64,000 bases of DNA from Flavobacteriales bacterium 33_180_T64 (lineage in GTDB: Bacteria > Bacteroidota > Bacteroidia > Flavobacteriales > Flavobacteriaceae), in the NCBI GenBank assembly GCA_002162685.1, contig MAAQ01000019.1, positions 39,604-103,603 of the forward strand, written 5' to 3'. The position numbers were made by a program, and so were the translations under genes. Numbering within the stretch: the stretch's first letter is position 1; the number at the start of each line of letters is the position of its first letter. Below are positions 43,474 through 54,274 of the stretch, piece by piece. The notes beneath the pieces are model-generated. The model searched no databases, had not been told where the DNA came from, and saw only the letters and a list, made by a program, of their open reading frames with translations.

Positions 43474-45051
43474 CTATGAAGTTGCCATTTGCTGTGTAAG
43501 TGTTATGATAACAAATTCTGCAGGACGAATTAGAGCCACGCCAATCGACACTCTCAAAATGCCTTCTAATATATCATCAGCTGTCATGGTAGTTCCTAAT
43601 CCGCATTGTACAAAAAATGCATCTGATGGTTTTGTGCCTTGAATTCCACCTTGTCTCCAAAGCTCTGTTAGAAAATTATTAATTATCGCATTTACAGCTA
43701 CCCAAGTATTTCTATCGTTAGACGCAAAGGTATACGGTTGAATAGCTAATTTACAAGATTGCTCAATATAGGTCACAGTACGACGTACCGGAATATATTT
43801 CCATTCTGAATTATTTCCATCTAAAGTTCGTGCTCCCCAAATCAAAAAACCTACTCCGTTAAAAAAACGAATAGCATTTATTGATTTCCCCGAAACAGCA
43901 TCTACATTTAAAGGCCCTTGCTGCGAATCTGATAAGTGAATTGGTAAACTTGTGACTCCAACAATAGATTTGTTTGCTGGTGCAGCCCAAACCCCTTTTT
44001 CATTATCTGACACAGTCATTACTCCTGCCATGGCGCCACTTGGTGGTAGTATATTTATTACCATCAATACTTGCTTAATTATTGTACTATACATAGGACT
44101 TGAAGCAATCAAAGCATTATTATATTGTACTATAGTTAAAGGATTATCGGGTGGGTTTTTTATATCCTCTAAGATTTTAGCAACAGTTGTATTGGGATCA
44201 TTTGTAGGATTTAAGAGCTGTTCAAACAAATTAATATCACCTCCGAAAAAATTTGTATAATCTATATCTGAAGATTGCATTACACTTGTTCCTATAAAAG
44301 GATAATAGACACAGCCATAACTCAAGCCTTGTGAACCTGTATTACTTCTGAATGTATTAATAGCATCCATAAACGTTATTGGATCAGGATCATTTCCTCC
44401 TATAACATCGAAAACACTCATTGCGGTTTGCATTTCCTCATTTTGAAGCAACATAGATTGCATTAAAGTCCCATTATTCTCTACAGATAATAAAGTTGCT
44501 TCAGGGCAGATATACATTGTGGGTTCTCGTTCATTTTTTAACAACGCTAAACCTTTAAGTAAATCATCTAATTTAACATTTGGATTTACAAGCTGTTCAC
44601 CAATAGTTTTTGACTCTTTAGAAGGTTTACCATAAGCACCTACAGAAACAATATAAGCATCTCTTCCTCCATTTTCGTAAAACATCTTAACACTATTATA
44701 TAAATAATAAATTGTGCTTGCATCTGGCAAAATACTATAGTAATTACCGTTTATGCTTATCATCGCTCCTTGTTGCGGTTTTGATTTTTGTTTAATCAAA
44801 TAATATTCAGGACTGTATTGTTTTAATGGGTCTTCAAGAACTGGAGGGTTTTGATAACAAAATATTGCTTGAAAATCAGCAAATGAAGTAACCTTTGTCG
44901 GCTTATTGTTATAAGATTCTCCATCGTACAATGCTTGGGGTGTGTATCCTATAAATGCAGGAATAGATGTTGGGACAGAAACAACACTATTTGGAAATGC
45001 ATTTGACTCTTCAATATGAACACCTGGAGTTTTAATATTTGATGTAGACAT
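43474..45051 (-). CDS. Contractile tail sheath protein
   Basis: The protein has 525 residues. The N-terminal TPGVHIEESNAFPNSVVSVPTSIPAFIGYT is the conserved sheath opening of contractile injection systems. The C-terminal ~120 residues carry the NGVGFLIWGARTLDG, RRTVTYIEQSCKLAIQPY and late FVIITLTQQ strands that weave subunits together. The gene is intact, with no frameshift. It and the tube gene form a two-gene unit placed between a transporter gene and the acetyl-CoA synthetase locus. It could belong to a chromosomally dispersed extracellular contractile injection system or be a relic of one. Confidence 0.9.
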   Translation of the reverse strand: MSTSNIKTPGVHIEESNAFPNSVVSVPTSIPAFIGYTPQALYDGESYNNKPTKVTSFADFQAIFCYQNPPVLEDPLKQYSPEYYLIKQKSKPQQGAMISINGNYYSILPDASTIYYLYNSVKMFYENGGRDAYIVSVGAYGKPSKESKTIGEQLVNPNVKLDDLLKGLALLKNEREPTMYICPEATLLSVENNGTLMQSMLLQNEEMQTAMSVFDVIGGNDPDPITFMDAINTFRSNTGSQGLSYGCVYYPFIGTSVMQSSDIDYTNFFGGDINLFEQLLNPTNDPNTTVAKILEDIKNPPDNPLTIVQYNNALIASSPMYSTIIKQVLMVINILPPSGAMAGVMTVSDNEKGVWAAPANKSIVGVTSLPIHLSDSQQGPLNVDAVSGKSINAIRFFNGVGFLIWGARTLDGNNSEWKYIPVRRTVTYIEQSCKLAIQPYTFASNDRNTWVAVNAIINNFLTELWRQGGIQGTKPSDAFFVQCGLGTTMTADDILEGILRVSIGVALIRPAEFVIITLTQQMATS

Positions 45052-45128
45052 AGTCTTAGATGATTTTCAAAAGCCTTAAAGCCTTTAGTTTAGACTTTCA
45101 ATATCAGGATAATATGAATAGGAATCAA

Positions 45129-45144
45129 TACGTAGATATACGTA
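45129..45144. promoter_or_regulatory. Palindrome TACGTA-N4-TACGTA upstream of the sheath gene
   Basis: Two TACGTA hexamers (45129-45134 and 45139-45144) are separated by GATA, giving a 10-base centre-to-centre spacing, one helical turn. The site lies 78-93 bases before the sheath start codon and is the only obvious structure in the 175-base gap. Its form suggests an operator for a dimeric regulator; no regulator is identified. Confidence 0.4.
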
Positions 45145-45226
45145 ATTTTACAACTGTATTAATCTTCCAAAAAGTTGATGAATTTTCGTTTCAACTCTTG
45201 TAATTTGTTATGTATTAAAACTAAAT

Positions 45227-45839
45227 CTATTTTAAATCCAATCGTTTCACTATAAAATAAGCAACCACAATATTAGGCATCCAACACAGCCATGCCACTA
45301 TTCTATATGCAGGAATGAATTCTTGATATATCGCGATTAATATTGGCAGCCATATACGTAAAGTGACCGCTGCAAAACAAGCTGCGTAACTGTAAATCAT
45401 AAATTTTTGATGTTTAGAAACGTCTCTTTTCTTAATAGACAAAAACCCTTTACTTGTAGTATATAACCAAATAAGACCTAGGCACATAAACCCAAAAATT
45501 GCAATTAAACCTCCTGTGGCGTAATAGGCAATATATAAACTTGCTAAACCACTAAACATTACAGAAATCATATATACTTTTCCAATTGTTCTGTGTAGCT
45601 TAAGATTTCTATTTCTCAGTTTTTTACTAAACTGCAGCCATCCAATGAGAAGTGCTAAACCTCCTAATGAAATATGAACATAGAATGCTATATTCCAAAA
45701 CACATTATTCAATACAATATTACTCTTAGATGCTAGCAAACCAAAAGTACGTTCTAAAATAAAATAAGCAACAGGATACAGTCCTATAAAGACACAAAGC
45801 ATTGCAAAAATGATAAAACCTATTTTCTTTGTCATTTGT

Positions 45840-45850
<11 letters not shown>
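45227..45850 (-). CDS. DUF2306 family membrane protein
   Basis: The protein has 207 residues with about six membrane helices. DUF2306 features are the HISLGGLALLIGWLQF helix and the LHRTIGKVYM segment, followed by SKHQKFMIYSYAACFAAVTLRIW. These proteins are of unknown function and resemble heme-handling membrane proteins in their conserved His residues. The start at 45850 overlaps the end of the acetyl-CoA synthetase gene by 11 bases; an ATG at 45835 would leave a four-base gap. Either way it is the last gene of that transcript. Confidence 0.85.
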
Positions 45851-47747
<1,897 letters not shown>

Positions 47748-47986
47748 AATTATTTTAAATTAATGAATTTCAGCGTAATAGATATCGCACGCTAATACTC
47801 TACTGTAATATTGTGGAATAATTTACAACTAATTTCTCCACTAGGAGTCTTTACAATCCATTTACAACAGGGACATCTTTAAATAAAGCTACTAGATGAT
47901 ATCAGTTATAAAAAAACTAAATTTAAAAATAAGGTATTATTGCCTTAAACTCATCAAAATCATAATAACATACATAACTCCAAACA
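47748..47986. other. Upstream region of acs, no gene seen
   Basis: This is the first part of an 804-base interval without an intact gene. It must hold the acs promoter on the minus strand, but I see no clear TAnnTTTG box. One short minus-strand open stretch (about 28 codons, cysteine-rich) lacks a start codon and is not called. The rest of the interval holds the two remnants listed next. Confidence 0.6.
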
Positions 47987-48351
47987 ATGACTAGACATTT
48001 ACTAAGTTTCATATTAATACTGACTCTCATTTTCTGCTTTTACACAAAAACACAGAACCCACAGACGATCACAAAGCAAAAGTCTTAAAAGAACAATTTC
48101 TAGATGATGATGTGGCACTAATTACTAGTGAGGACTATGTGACTTTTGGTTTCAATAAACGCGATAATAAGGTTACGGTTATTATCAGTCTAAAAAAAAT
48201 ATGATTAACATCGATACGAGAGCAGGCATTCAAAAAGATTGTTTTAATGATGTATAATCTACCATTGAAGAGTTTGATCTCACTTATAGAAATGAAAAAA
48301 AAAGTTGATTTTCATATCAAAGATGAAGCAAATCAGTTTACGAATGAGTAA
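47987..48351 (+). pseudogene. Decayed gene for a DUF3857/transglutaminase-like secreted protein
   Basis: An ATG at 47987 opens a signal peptide (MTRHLLSFILILTLIF), but the frame stops after 33 codons. Continuing in other frames gives DDHKAKVLKEQFLDDDVALI, then NKRDNKVTVIISLKK, then MINIDTRAGIQKD, then KKVDFHIKDEANQF, with frame changes near A runs and an in-frame TAA. The pieces in order resemble, from memory, the N-terminal ~120 residues of flavobacterial DUF3857-transglutaminase proteins. The remainder of such a gene (over 1.5 kb) is missing. The multiple frame breaks and the truncation indicate a dead gene; family assignment is tentative. Confidence 0.5.
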
Positions 48352-48397
48352 ATTTTATTGAAGAAAAAATAACAACTTCAAAAGATACTAAGCGATT

Positions 48398-48438
48398 GGC
48401 ATCTTAAGGTTTTATAAGCCTTTTGATGCCATTCTTTT
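48398..48438 (+). terminator. Hairpin with T tract after the decayed gene
   Basis: GGCATC (48398-48403) pairs with GATGCC (48425-48430), and inside it AAGG (48406-48409) pairs with CCTT (48419-48422). The stem is followed by a run of eight T. It would terminate plus-strand transcription from the remnant and overlaps the end of the symporter remnant on the other strand. Confidence 0.6.
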
Positions 48439-48520
48439 TTTTATATGCTTTAATTTCTTTTACTACTCCTGGCGCCATAATAATAGTCGCCAACATTTTT
48501 GAATTGTCATCTATGAAGTC
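48404..48520 (-). pseudogene. C-terminal remnant of a sodium:alanine symporter gene
   Basis: A minus-strand open stretch of 38 codons reads FIDDNSKMLATIIMAPGVVK and then EIKAYKKKNGIKRL before a stop. It aligns with the C-terminus of the intact AGCS symporter encoded 2 kb away (FIDG, then MLATILLAPKVLKELNRY), with a short internal deletion. A stop codon lies just upstream, and there is no start or membrane domain. It is a fragment of a second symporter gene, probably left by deletion. Confidence 0.5.
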
Positions 48521-48551
48521 ATATGATAATCACGAATCACATATATAAAAA

Positions 48552-50279
48552 TCAATGATTTACAGGACTTCCGCCACTAGATGGAATTCTTATATCTTCA
48601 ACAATAGCTTGTACCTCTATGGGAGGTTCTTTTGTGAATTTCATTACAACTATTGAAACAATAAAGTTAATTAACATTGCAATACTACCAAAACCTTCAG
48701 GTGAAATTCCAAGCCACCATTCACTCTTATCTGGTAAAACATCATCAAACCATCCCAGTTTATACTTCATCATGTACAAAAGCATTGCGACAATACCTAC
48801 TATCATTCCTGCTATCGCTCCTTCCTTATTCATTCGTTTATAAAATATCCCTAAAATAATTGCTGGAAAAAAGGAAGCAGCCGCTAAACCAAAAGCAAGA
48901 GCGACAACTGCAGCTACAAATCCTGGAGGATTAATTCCAAAATAACCAGCAACACAAACTGCTGCTACGGCAGATAATCTTGCCGCAATTAGTTCACCTT
49001 TTTCCGTTATTTTAGGATTAATCACTTTTTTAATTAAATCATGAGATACAGAAGAAGAAATCACTAACAATAATCCTGCAGCAGTAGATAATGCTGCAGC
49101 AAGCCCTCCAGCAGCTACTAACGCAATAACCCAATTAGGTAGTTTAGCAATCTCTGGATTGGCTAGAACCATAATATCTCTATCTACAATCAATTCATTT
49201 TTATCTTTATCTGCTAGATATTGAATTTTACCATCATTATTTTTATCAGTAAAAGTTATTAACCCTGTTGTTTCCCATTTTTTAAACCATTGAGGAACTT
49301 CATTATAAGGTTTATCAGATAATGTTTCAATCAAATTTGTTCTAGCAAATACTGATACAGCAGGAGCTGTACTATATAAAATCACAATTAATAACAAAGC
49401 AATACCTGCCGACTTGCGAGCATCTTTTACTTTTTTTACTGTAAAAAACCGTACAATAACATGTGGTAAACCAGCTGTACCAACCATAAGAGCTAAGGTA
49501 ATTGCAAAAACATCTATTGTACTTTTATTTCCCGTCGTATATTCTGAAAATCCAAGTTCTGTACTCAATCCGTCTAATTTATCTAATAAATACATGCCAG
49601 ACCCATCATTTAATTCGCCTCCAAATCCAAGTTGAGGAATTGGATTTCCTGTCATTTGAATGGATATAAAAATTGCAGGAACCATAAAAGCAAAAATAAG
49701 CACACAATATTGAGCAACTTGAGTATACGTTATACCTTTCATTCCTCCCAAAACAGCATAGAATAAAACGATTAACATTCCTATAAAAACACCTGTATTA
49801 ATATCAACTTCTAAAAACCTAGAAAACACAATTCCTACACCACGCATTTGACCAGCAACATAAGTAAATGAAACAAGTAAAGCACAAACAACAGCTACAA
49901 TACGAGCTGAATTAGAATAGTAACGATCACCTATAAAATCTGGAACTGTAAACTTTCCAAATTTCCTAAGGTAAGGTGCTAATAATAATGCCAAAAGCAC
50001 ATAACCTCCAGTCCAACCCATGAGATATACTGCACCATCGTAACCTGCAAAAGAGATAATACCTGCCATAGAAATAAAAGAAGCAGCACTCATCCAATCA
50101 GCAGCGGTTGCCATTCCGTTAGCTAAAGGGGATACGCCTCCACCTGCAATATAGAATTCTTTAGTAGAGCTTGCTCTTGACCAAATTGCAATTCCAATAT
50201 AAATAGTGAAGGTTATACCTACTAAAATATAAGTCCAATTTTGAACATCCATAAGTAATGGTATTAATATATTATTCAT
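48552..50279 (-). CDS. actP: Cation/acetate symporter (sodium:solute symporter, ActP-like)
   Basis: The protein has 575 residues from the ATG at 50279 (MNNILIPLLMDVQNW); an earlier in-frame ATG at 50300 overlaps more of the DUF4212 gene. It has about 13 membrane helices of the SSS family, with FYIAGGGVSPLANGMATAADWMSAASF (sodium site region) near the N-terminus. An acidic soluble insert (TDKNNDGKIQYLADKDKNE) lies in the middle, as in the branch that pairs with DUF4212. It imports acetate or a similar monocarboxylate with sodium. Its 5' end overlaps the DUF4212 gene. Confidence 0.88.
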   Translation of the reverse strand: MNNILIPLLMDVQNWTYILVGITFTIYIGIAIWSRASSTKEFYIAGGGVSPLANGMATAADWMSAASFISMAGIISFAGYDGAVYLMGWTGGYVLLALLLAPYLRKFGKFTVPDFIGDRYYSNSARIVAVVCALLVSFTYVAGQMRGVGIVFSRFLEVDINTGVFIGMLIVLFYAVLGGMKGITYTQVAQYCVLIFAFMVPAIFISIQMTGNPIPQLGFGGELNDGSGMYLLDKLDGLSTELGFSEYTTGNKSTIDVFAITLALMVGTAGLPHVIVRFFTVKKVKDARKSAGIALLLIVILYSTAPAVSVFARTNLIETLSDKPYNEVPQWFKKWETTGLITFTDKNNDGKIQYLADKDKNELIVDRDIMVLANPEIAKLPNWVIALVAAGGLAAALSTAAGLLLVISSSVSHDLIKKVINPKITEKGELIAARLSAVAAVCVAGYFGINPPGFVAAVVALAFGLAAASFFPAIILGIFYKRMNKEGAIAGMIVGIVAMLLYMMKYKLGWFDDVLPDKSEWWLGISPEGFGSIAMLINFIVSIVVMKFTKEPPIEVQAIVEDIRIPSSGGSPVNH

Positions 50280-50547
50280 CATATCCGTACTTTTTATCAA
50301 GCTTATTCATTATTCTAACATAAACAAAAATCAGTATAACAAATACATACATAGCTCCTTGTTGCGCAAACCAAAAACCTAATTTAAATCCTCCCAATCG
50401 AAATTCATCAAGTGCATCTTTAAATACAATTCCGGCACCATATGATACTAAACCCCAAATACATAGTAAAATGACAACATATTTGATATTCTCTTTCCAA
50501 TAAGCTCGGGCGTTTTCTCGCTTTATATTTCCCTTTTGATTAGTCAT
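50272..50547 (-). CDS. DUF4212 domain protein, small symporter subunit
   Basis: The protein has 91 residues with two membrane helices (about 24-43 and 58-78) and the RENARAYWKENIKYVVILL opening that defines DUF4212. It is encoded directly before the ActP-like symporter and overlaps it, a pairing conserved across many bacteria, where it is taken to be the small subunit of the solute:sodium symporter. Its own start overlaps by eight bases with the end of the AGCS gene, so all three genes are coupled. Confidence 0.9.
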   Translation of the reverse strand: MTNQKGNIKRENARAYWKENIKYVVILLCIWGLVSYGAGIVFKDALDEFRLGGFKLGFWFAQQGAMYVFVILIFVYVRIMNKLDKKYGYDE

Positions 50548-51925
50548 ATGTTTTATTTGATTTTAAATGTTCAATATAACGGTTTAATTCTTTCAAAACT
50601 TTAGGTGCTAATAAAATAGTTGCTAACATCGTTGGAAATGCCATAAAAGCAAAAACACCATCTATAAAGTTTATCATGACCTTAAAATCTGTTGTAGCAG
50701 CTAGAATAATACTCAAAATATACAAGTAATTATAATAGTGTTTATTATGAGCACCTGCTATGAAAGACATGCATTTTTTGCCGTAATAAGCATATGAAAA
50801 CAATGATGAAATACTAAAAATAAATACGCAAATCATAAGCAAATATTGTCCAAATCCAGGCATAGCATCTTGAAATGCTGATGCTGTTAAAGTCACACCA
50901 CTTCCAGAAGTCGTTTTCCAAACACCAGTTACTAAAATAGCTAAAGCAGTAAGCGTACAAACAATCAACGTATCAATTACAGGGCCTAACATAGCAACCA
51001 AACCTTCACGAACAGGCTCATTGGTTTTTGCTGCTCCATGTGCCATTGGTGCTGTCCCAATTCCTGCTTCATTTGAAAACGCTCCACGCTTTATTCCTAA
51101 TAACACTAATGCACCAAGCATTCCTCCTAGAACTTTATCTCCTTCTATATAATTTGCTTCAAAAGCATCGGTAAAAATTAACAAGAGATATTTTGGGACT
51201 TCAGTATAGTTTATAGCAAGAATAATTAACACCAAAATAAAATACATAACAACCATTGAAGGCACCATTTTAGACGCAATATTACTAATTCGTTTTAGGC
51301 CACCTAGAATAACAATTGATGTTATTAGGACTAAAACTATTGCAATAATTAAATTTGAAGTAAAACTAACTTCTACGCCAACAGGAATTAAAATAATATC
51401 ATTTATCGCTTGCTTTAATTGATTTACATTAACAACAGGTAATGCGCCTAACATTCCAAAAACAGAGAACATAATAGCGAGAGGTTTCCAGTTTTTGCCT
51501 AAGCCTTCAGTTATAAAATACATTGGTCCACCTTGTAAATCACCATTACTATCTTTACCTCTATACATAATAGCCAAAGTAGAGGTAAAAAATTTAGTAG
51601 ACATTCCAACTATAGCACTTATCCACATCCAAAACATGGCTCCTGGTCCACCAACTGAAATAGCCAAAGCTACTCCTGCAATATTCCCCATTCCAATAGT
51701 AGATGATAATGCAGTGGTTAGTGCTTTAAAATGACTTATCTCTCCTGGATCATTTGGATTGTCATATTTTCCTCTTAACACTTGAATAGCATGACCAAAG
51801 AATCGAAAAGGCAAAAATTGAGACCTAATCAAAAGGTACAAACCACCTCCTATTAACAAAACAAGCAAAGGTAAACCCCAAGCTTTCGACGAAAATTCTG
51901 AAATAATATGATCTAGCTCATCCAT
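50540..51925 (-). CDS. Alanine/glycine:cation symporter (AGCS family)
   Basis: The protein has 461 residues from the ATG at 51925; an ATG at 51931 adds two residues. It has 11 or so membrane helices. The AGCS signatures GPGAMFWMWISAIVGMSTKF, GGPMYFI and KRGAFSNEAGIGTAPMAHGAA are clear. It imports alanine or glycine with sodium. It is the first gene of the AGCS - DUF4212 - ActP-like operon, which suggests coordinated uptake of small carbon sources. Confidence 0.92.
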   Translation of the reverse strand: MDELDHIISEFSSKAWGLPLLVLLIGGGLYLLIRSQFLPFRFFGHAIQVLRGKYDNPNDPGEISHFKALTTALSSTIGMGNIAGVALAISVGGPGAMFWMWISAIVGMSTKFFTSTLAIMYRGKDSNGDLQGGPMYFITEGLGKNWKPLAIMFSVFGMLGALPVVNVNQLKQAINDIILIPVGVEVSFTSNLIIAIVLVLITSIVILGGLKRISNIASKMVPSMVVMYFILVLIILAINYTEVPKYLLLIFTDAFEANYIEGDKVLGGMLGALVLLGIKRGAFSNEAGIGTAPMAHGAAKTNEPVREGLVAMLGPVIDTLIVCTLTALAILVTGVWKTTSGSGVTLTASAFQDAMPGFGQYLLMICVFIFSISSLFSYAYYGKKCMSFIAGAHNKHYYNYLYILSIILAATTDFKVMINFIDGVFAFMAFPTMLATILLAPKVLKELNRYIEHLKSNKTYD

Positions 51926-52031
51926 AGTCACTTTAGAAAAATATACCCGAAGATATTACTTTATACCTTAAAAATTAAAAGTATATTTAAACACCCTTAT
52001 AAAAACAAAACCTTAGATTAAATAACCGCTA

Positions 52032-53120
52032 TTGAAAGCCAACCGCCTTTTTTTTATTGATGCAGTACGTGCATTTGCGATCCTTATGATGCTTCAAGGG
52101 CATTTTATTGATACGCTTATTAATCCTATTTATAGGGATGAAACTAATATTCTGTATCAAGTATGGTCTTATTTTAGAGGTATTACAGCGCCAACGTTTT
52201 TTACAATTTCAGGTTTAGTTTTTTTATATTTATTACTTAAAGCAAAAGCTAAAGGTGATGACAATCCTAGAATTAAGAAAGGTCTGTACAGAGCTTTGCT
52301 TTTAATTGGGATTGGTTACATGCTTCGTATTGATATTTTTGGATGGTTTAGAGGCGAATTTGACAACTATATTTTTGTTATAGATGTCTTACAATGTATT
52401 GGTTTATCATTAATTCTTTTAATAGGTTGTTATGTTTTACTTCGGAAACATGTTAGAGCATTATCATTTCTATTATTGATTTTAGGATGCATTTGTTTTT
52501 TAACCGAACCATTATATCGAACTTTAGATTTAAGTCATGTTCCTGAATTATTTGCAAATTATATAACCAAAACTAATGGCTCTATTTTCACCATTTTACC
52601 ATGGTTTGGCTTTACTGCTTTTGGTGGATTTCTTGCTACTATATTCTTTTCTCATGTTCACAGAAACAGATTTAGACTCGTAACCGTTATATCCTTTTTC
52701 ATCTTCGGTTTTTTACTTATTGAGTATTCATCATTACTATTGATGAAACTCTATTATTGGACAGACATCTCTCTTTTTAAAGCCTCAGCTTATTATAATT
52801 ATTTATTTACGCGCTTTGGAAATGTGCTTCTTTTATTTGGTGTATTCTATGCCGCTGAGCCGTTTTTAAAAGGCTCACTTATTGGTAAAATCGGACAAAA
52901 AACTTTATCTATTTACGTGATTCATTTTATTCTCATTTTTGGAAGCCTTACAGGCTTAGGTTTAAAGCATTTTTTCTTTAAATCATTAAATCCGAGTCAA
53001 GCTATTTTAGGAGCGCTACTATTCATGATAGTTGTTTGCCTTATCTCATTTCATTACGTAAAGACCAATGCGTTTATTTACAAAAGTGTAAGAAAAATTA
53101 TTAGGCAATTTAAAAATTAA
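52032..53120 (+). CDS. DUF1624 / acyltransferase-like polytopic membrane protein
   Basis: The protein has 362 residues with about ten membrane helices. The opening RLFFIDAVRAFAILMMLQGHFIDTL, with a conserved Asp-Arg and His, and the TAPTFFTISGLVF helix place it in the DUF1624/heparan-alpha-glucosaminide acetyltransferase-like superfamily. It may transfer an acyl group across the membrane to a cell-surface sugar, but no substrate is known. The start codon is TTG at 52032; no earlier ATG is in frame. It is divergent from the AGCS operon. Confidence 0.78.
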   Translation: MKANRLFFIDAVRAFAILMMLQGHFIDTLINPIYRDETNILYQVWSYFRGITAPTFFTISGLVFLYLLLKAKAKGDDNPRIKKGLYRALLLIGIGYMLRIDIFGWFRGEFDNYIFVIDVLQCIGLSLILLIGCYVLLRKHVRALSFLLLILGCICFLTEPLYRTLDLSHVPELFANYITKTNGSIFTILPWFGFTAFGGFLATIFFSHVHRNRFRLVTVISFFIFGFLLIEYSSLLLMKLYYWTDISLFKASAYYNYLFTRFGNVLLLFGVFYAAEPFLKGSLIGKIGQKTLSIYVIHFILIFGSLTGLGLKHFFFKSLNPSQAILGALLFMIVVCLISFHYVKTNAFIYKSVRKIIRQFKN

Positions 53121-53140
53121 TAATTATTGGGTTTAAAGTA

Positions 53141-53177
53141 AAAAAGCTTAATTCAATCTAAGAATTAAGCCGTTTTT
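53141..53177. terminator. Bidirectional intrinsic terminator
   Basis: GCTTAATTC (53146-53154) pairs with GAATTAAGC (53162-53170) over a seven-base loop, with A5 before and T5 after. It lies between the convergent DUF1624 and purC genes. Confidence 0.8.
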
Positions 53178-53203
53178 ATATTAGGGAATTGAATTTCTAT
53201 ATT

Positions 53204-54166
53204 TTATTTCTCAGATAGATAGTTTAATACATTAGCCTCTATTCTATTCTTCATATTAGAAACATCCGCCTTTACAAATGGTTCTCCCATAATATTCTCA
53301 TAAAGTTCGATATAGCGTTCGCTTACCGTTTTGATATAATCATCGTTCATTTCAGGAACTGTTTGACCTTCTAGACCTTGAAAATTATTAGCAATTAACC
53401 ATTGTCTAACAAACTCTTTTGAGAGTTGCTTTTGAGTTTCGTTATGATCTTGACGCTCTTGATATCCATCAGCATAAAAATAACGTGACGAGTCTGGTGT
53501 ATGAATTTCGTCAATTAAAACAATTTTGCCTTCTTTTGTTTTTCCAAACTCATATTTAGTATCTACTAAAATCAATCCTCTGGAAGCTGCGATTTCGGTT
53601 CCGCGTTGAAAAAGTTTACGTGTATAATCTTCAAGGATTAGGTAATCTTCTTCAGAAACAATCTCTCGCTTTAAGATATCTTCACGAGAGATATCTTCAT
53701 CGTGGTCTCCCATTTCGGCTTTGGTAGCAGGTGTTATGATAGGTTCAGGAAATTTATCATTCTCTTTCATACCATCAGGCATTCCTACTCCGCATAATAA
53801 GCGACGTCCAGCTTTATACTCCCGTGCCGCATGACCAGACATATAGCCACGAATAACCATTTCGACTTTAAAAGGGTCACATAAATGACCTACAGCAACA
53901 TTTGGATCTGGTGTTGCAGTTAACCAATTAGGCACTAAATCTTGAGTTGCTTTCATCATGCTTGTTGCAATCTGATTTAAGATTTGCCCTTTATAAGGAA
54001 TTCCTTTAGGCATTACAACATCAAAAGCTGAAAGTCTATCGGTTGCTATCATAACCAACTCTTCATCATTAATATTATAAACTGCTCTTACTTTCCCTTT
54101 ATATAGACTCTTTTGATTTGGGAAATTAAAATTGGTATCTGTAATGGTATTATTCTGGTTTTCCAC
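53204..54166 (-). CDS. purC: Phosphoribosylaminoimidazole-succinocarboxamide synthase
   Basis: The protein has 320 residues. It makes SAICAR from CAIR, aspartate and ATP in purine synthesis. SAICAR synthetase signatures are [11 protein letters not shown] near the N-terminus (nucleotide-binding strand), [35 protein letters not shown] and [11 protein letters not shown] with [13 protein letters not shown]. The length is of the longer class found in Bacteroidota and yeast. It is cytosolic. PhoH-like is encoded upstream on the same strand after a 108-base gap. Confidence 0.95.
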   Translation of the reverse strand: MENQNNTITDTNFNFPNQKSLYKGKVRAVYNINDEELVMIATDRLSAFDVVMPKGIPYKGQILNQIATSMMKATQDLVPNWLTATPDPNVAVGHLCDPFKVEMVIRGYMSGHAAREYKAGRRLLCGVGMPDGMKENDKFPEPIITPATKAEMGDHDEDISREDILKREIVSEEDYLILEDYTRKLFQRGTEIAASRGLILVDTKYEFGKTKEGKIVLIDEIHTPDSSRYFYADGYQERQDHNETQKQLSKEFVRQWLIANNFQGLEGQTVPEMNDDYIKTVSERYIELYENIMGEPFVKADVSNMKNRIEANVLNYLSEK

Positions 54167-54274
54167 GAATAAATGCTTGTTATATTGTTATCAAATTCCT
54201 AGCCCAGATTAAGGCATCTGTTGGAGCTCCTTGAAAAGAGCGACTGCCGAAAGCTGGAATAGCTTCAAAAAAAA

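Noticed and set aside
42981..45051. Prophage carrying the sheath and tube genes
   Set aside because: No integrase, capsid, terminase, lysis or attachment-site repeat is visible around the pair.
47760..47870. Minus-strand open stretch with CPCCKW-like cysteines upstream of acs
   Set aside because: About 28 codons with no start codon and a stop just upstream; too short and too likely by chance in AT-rich DNA to call a gene.
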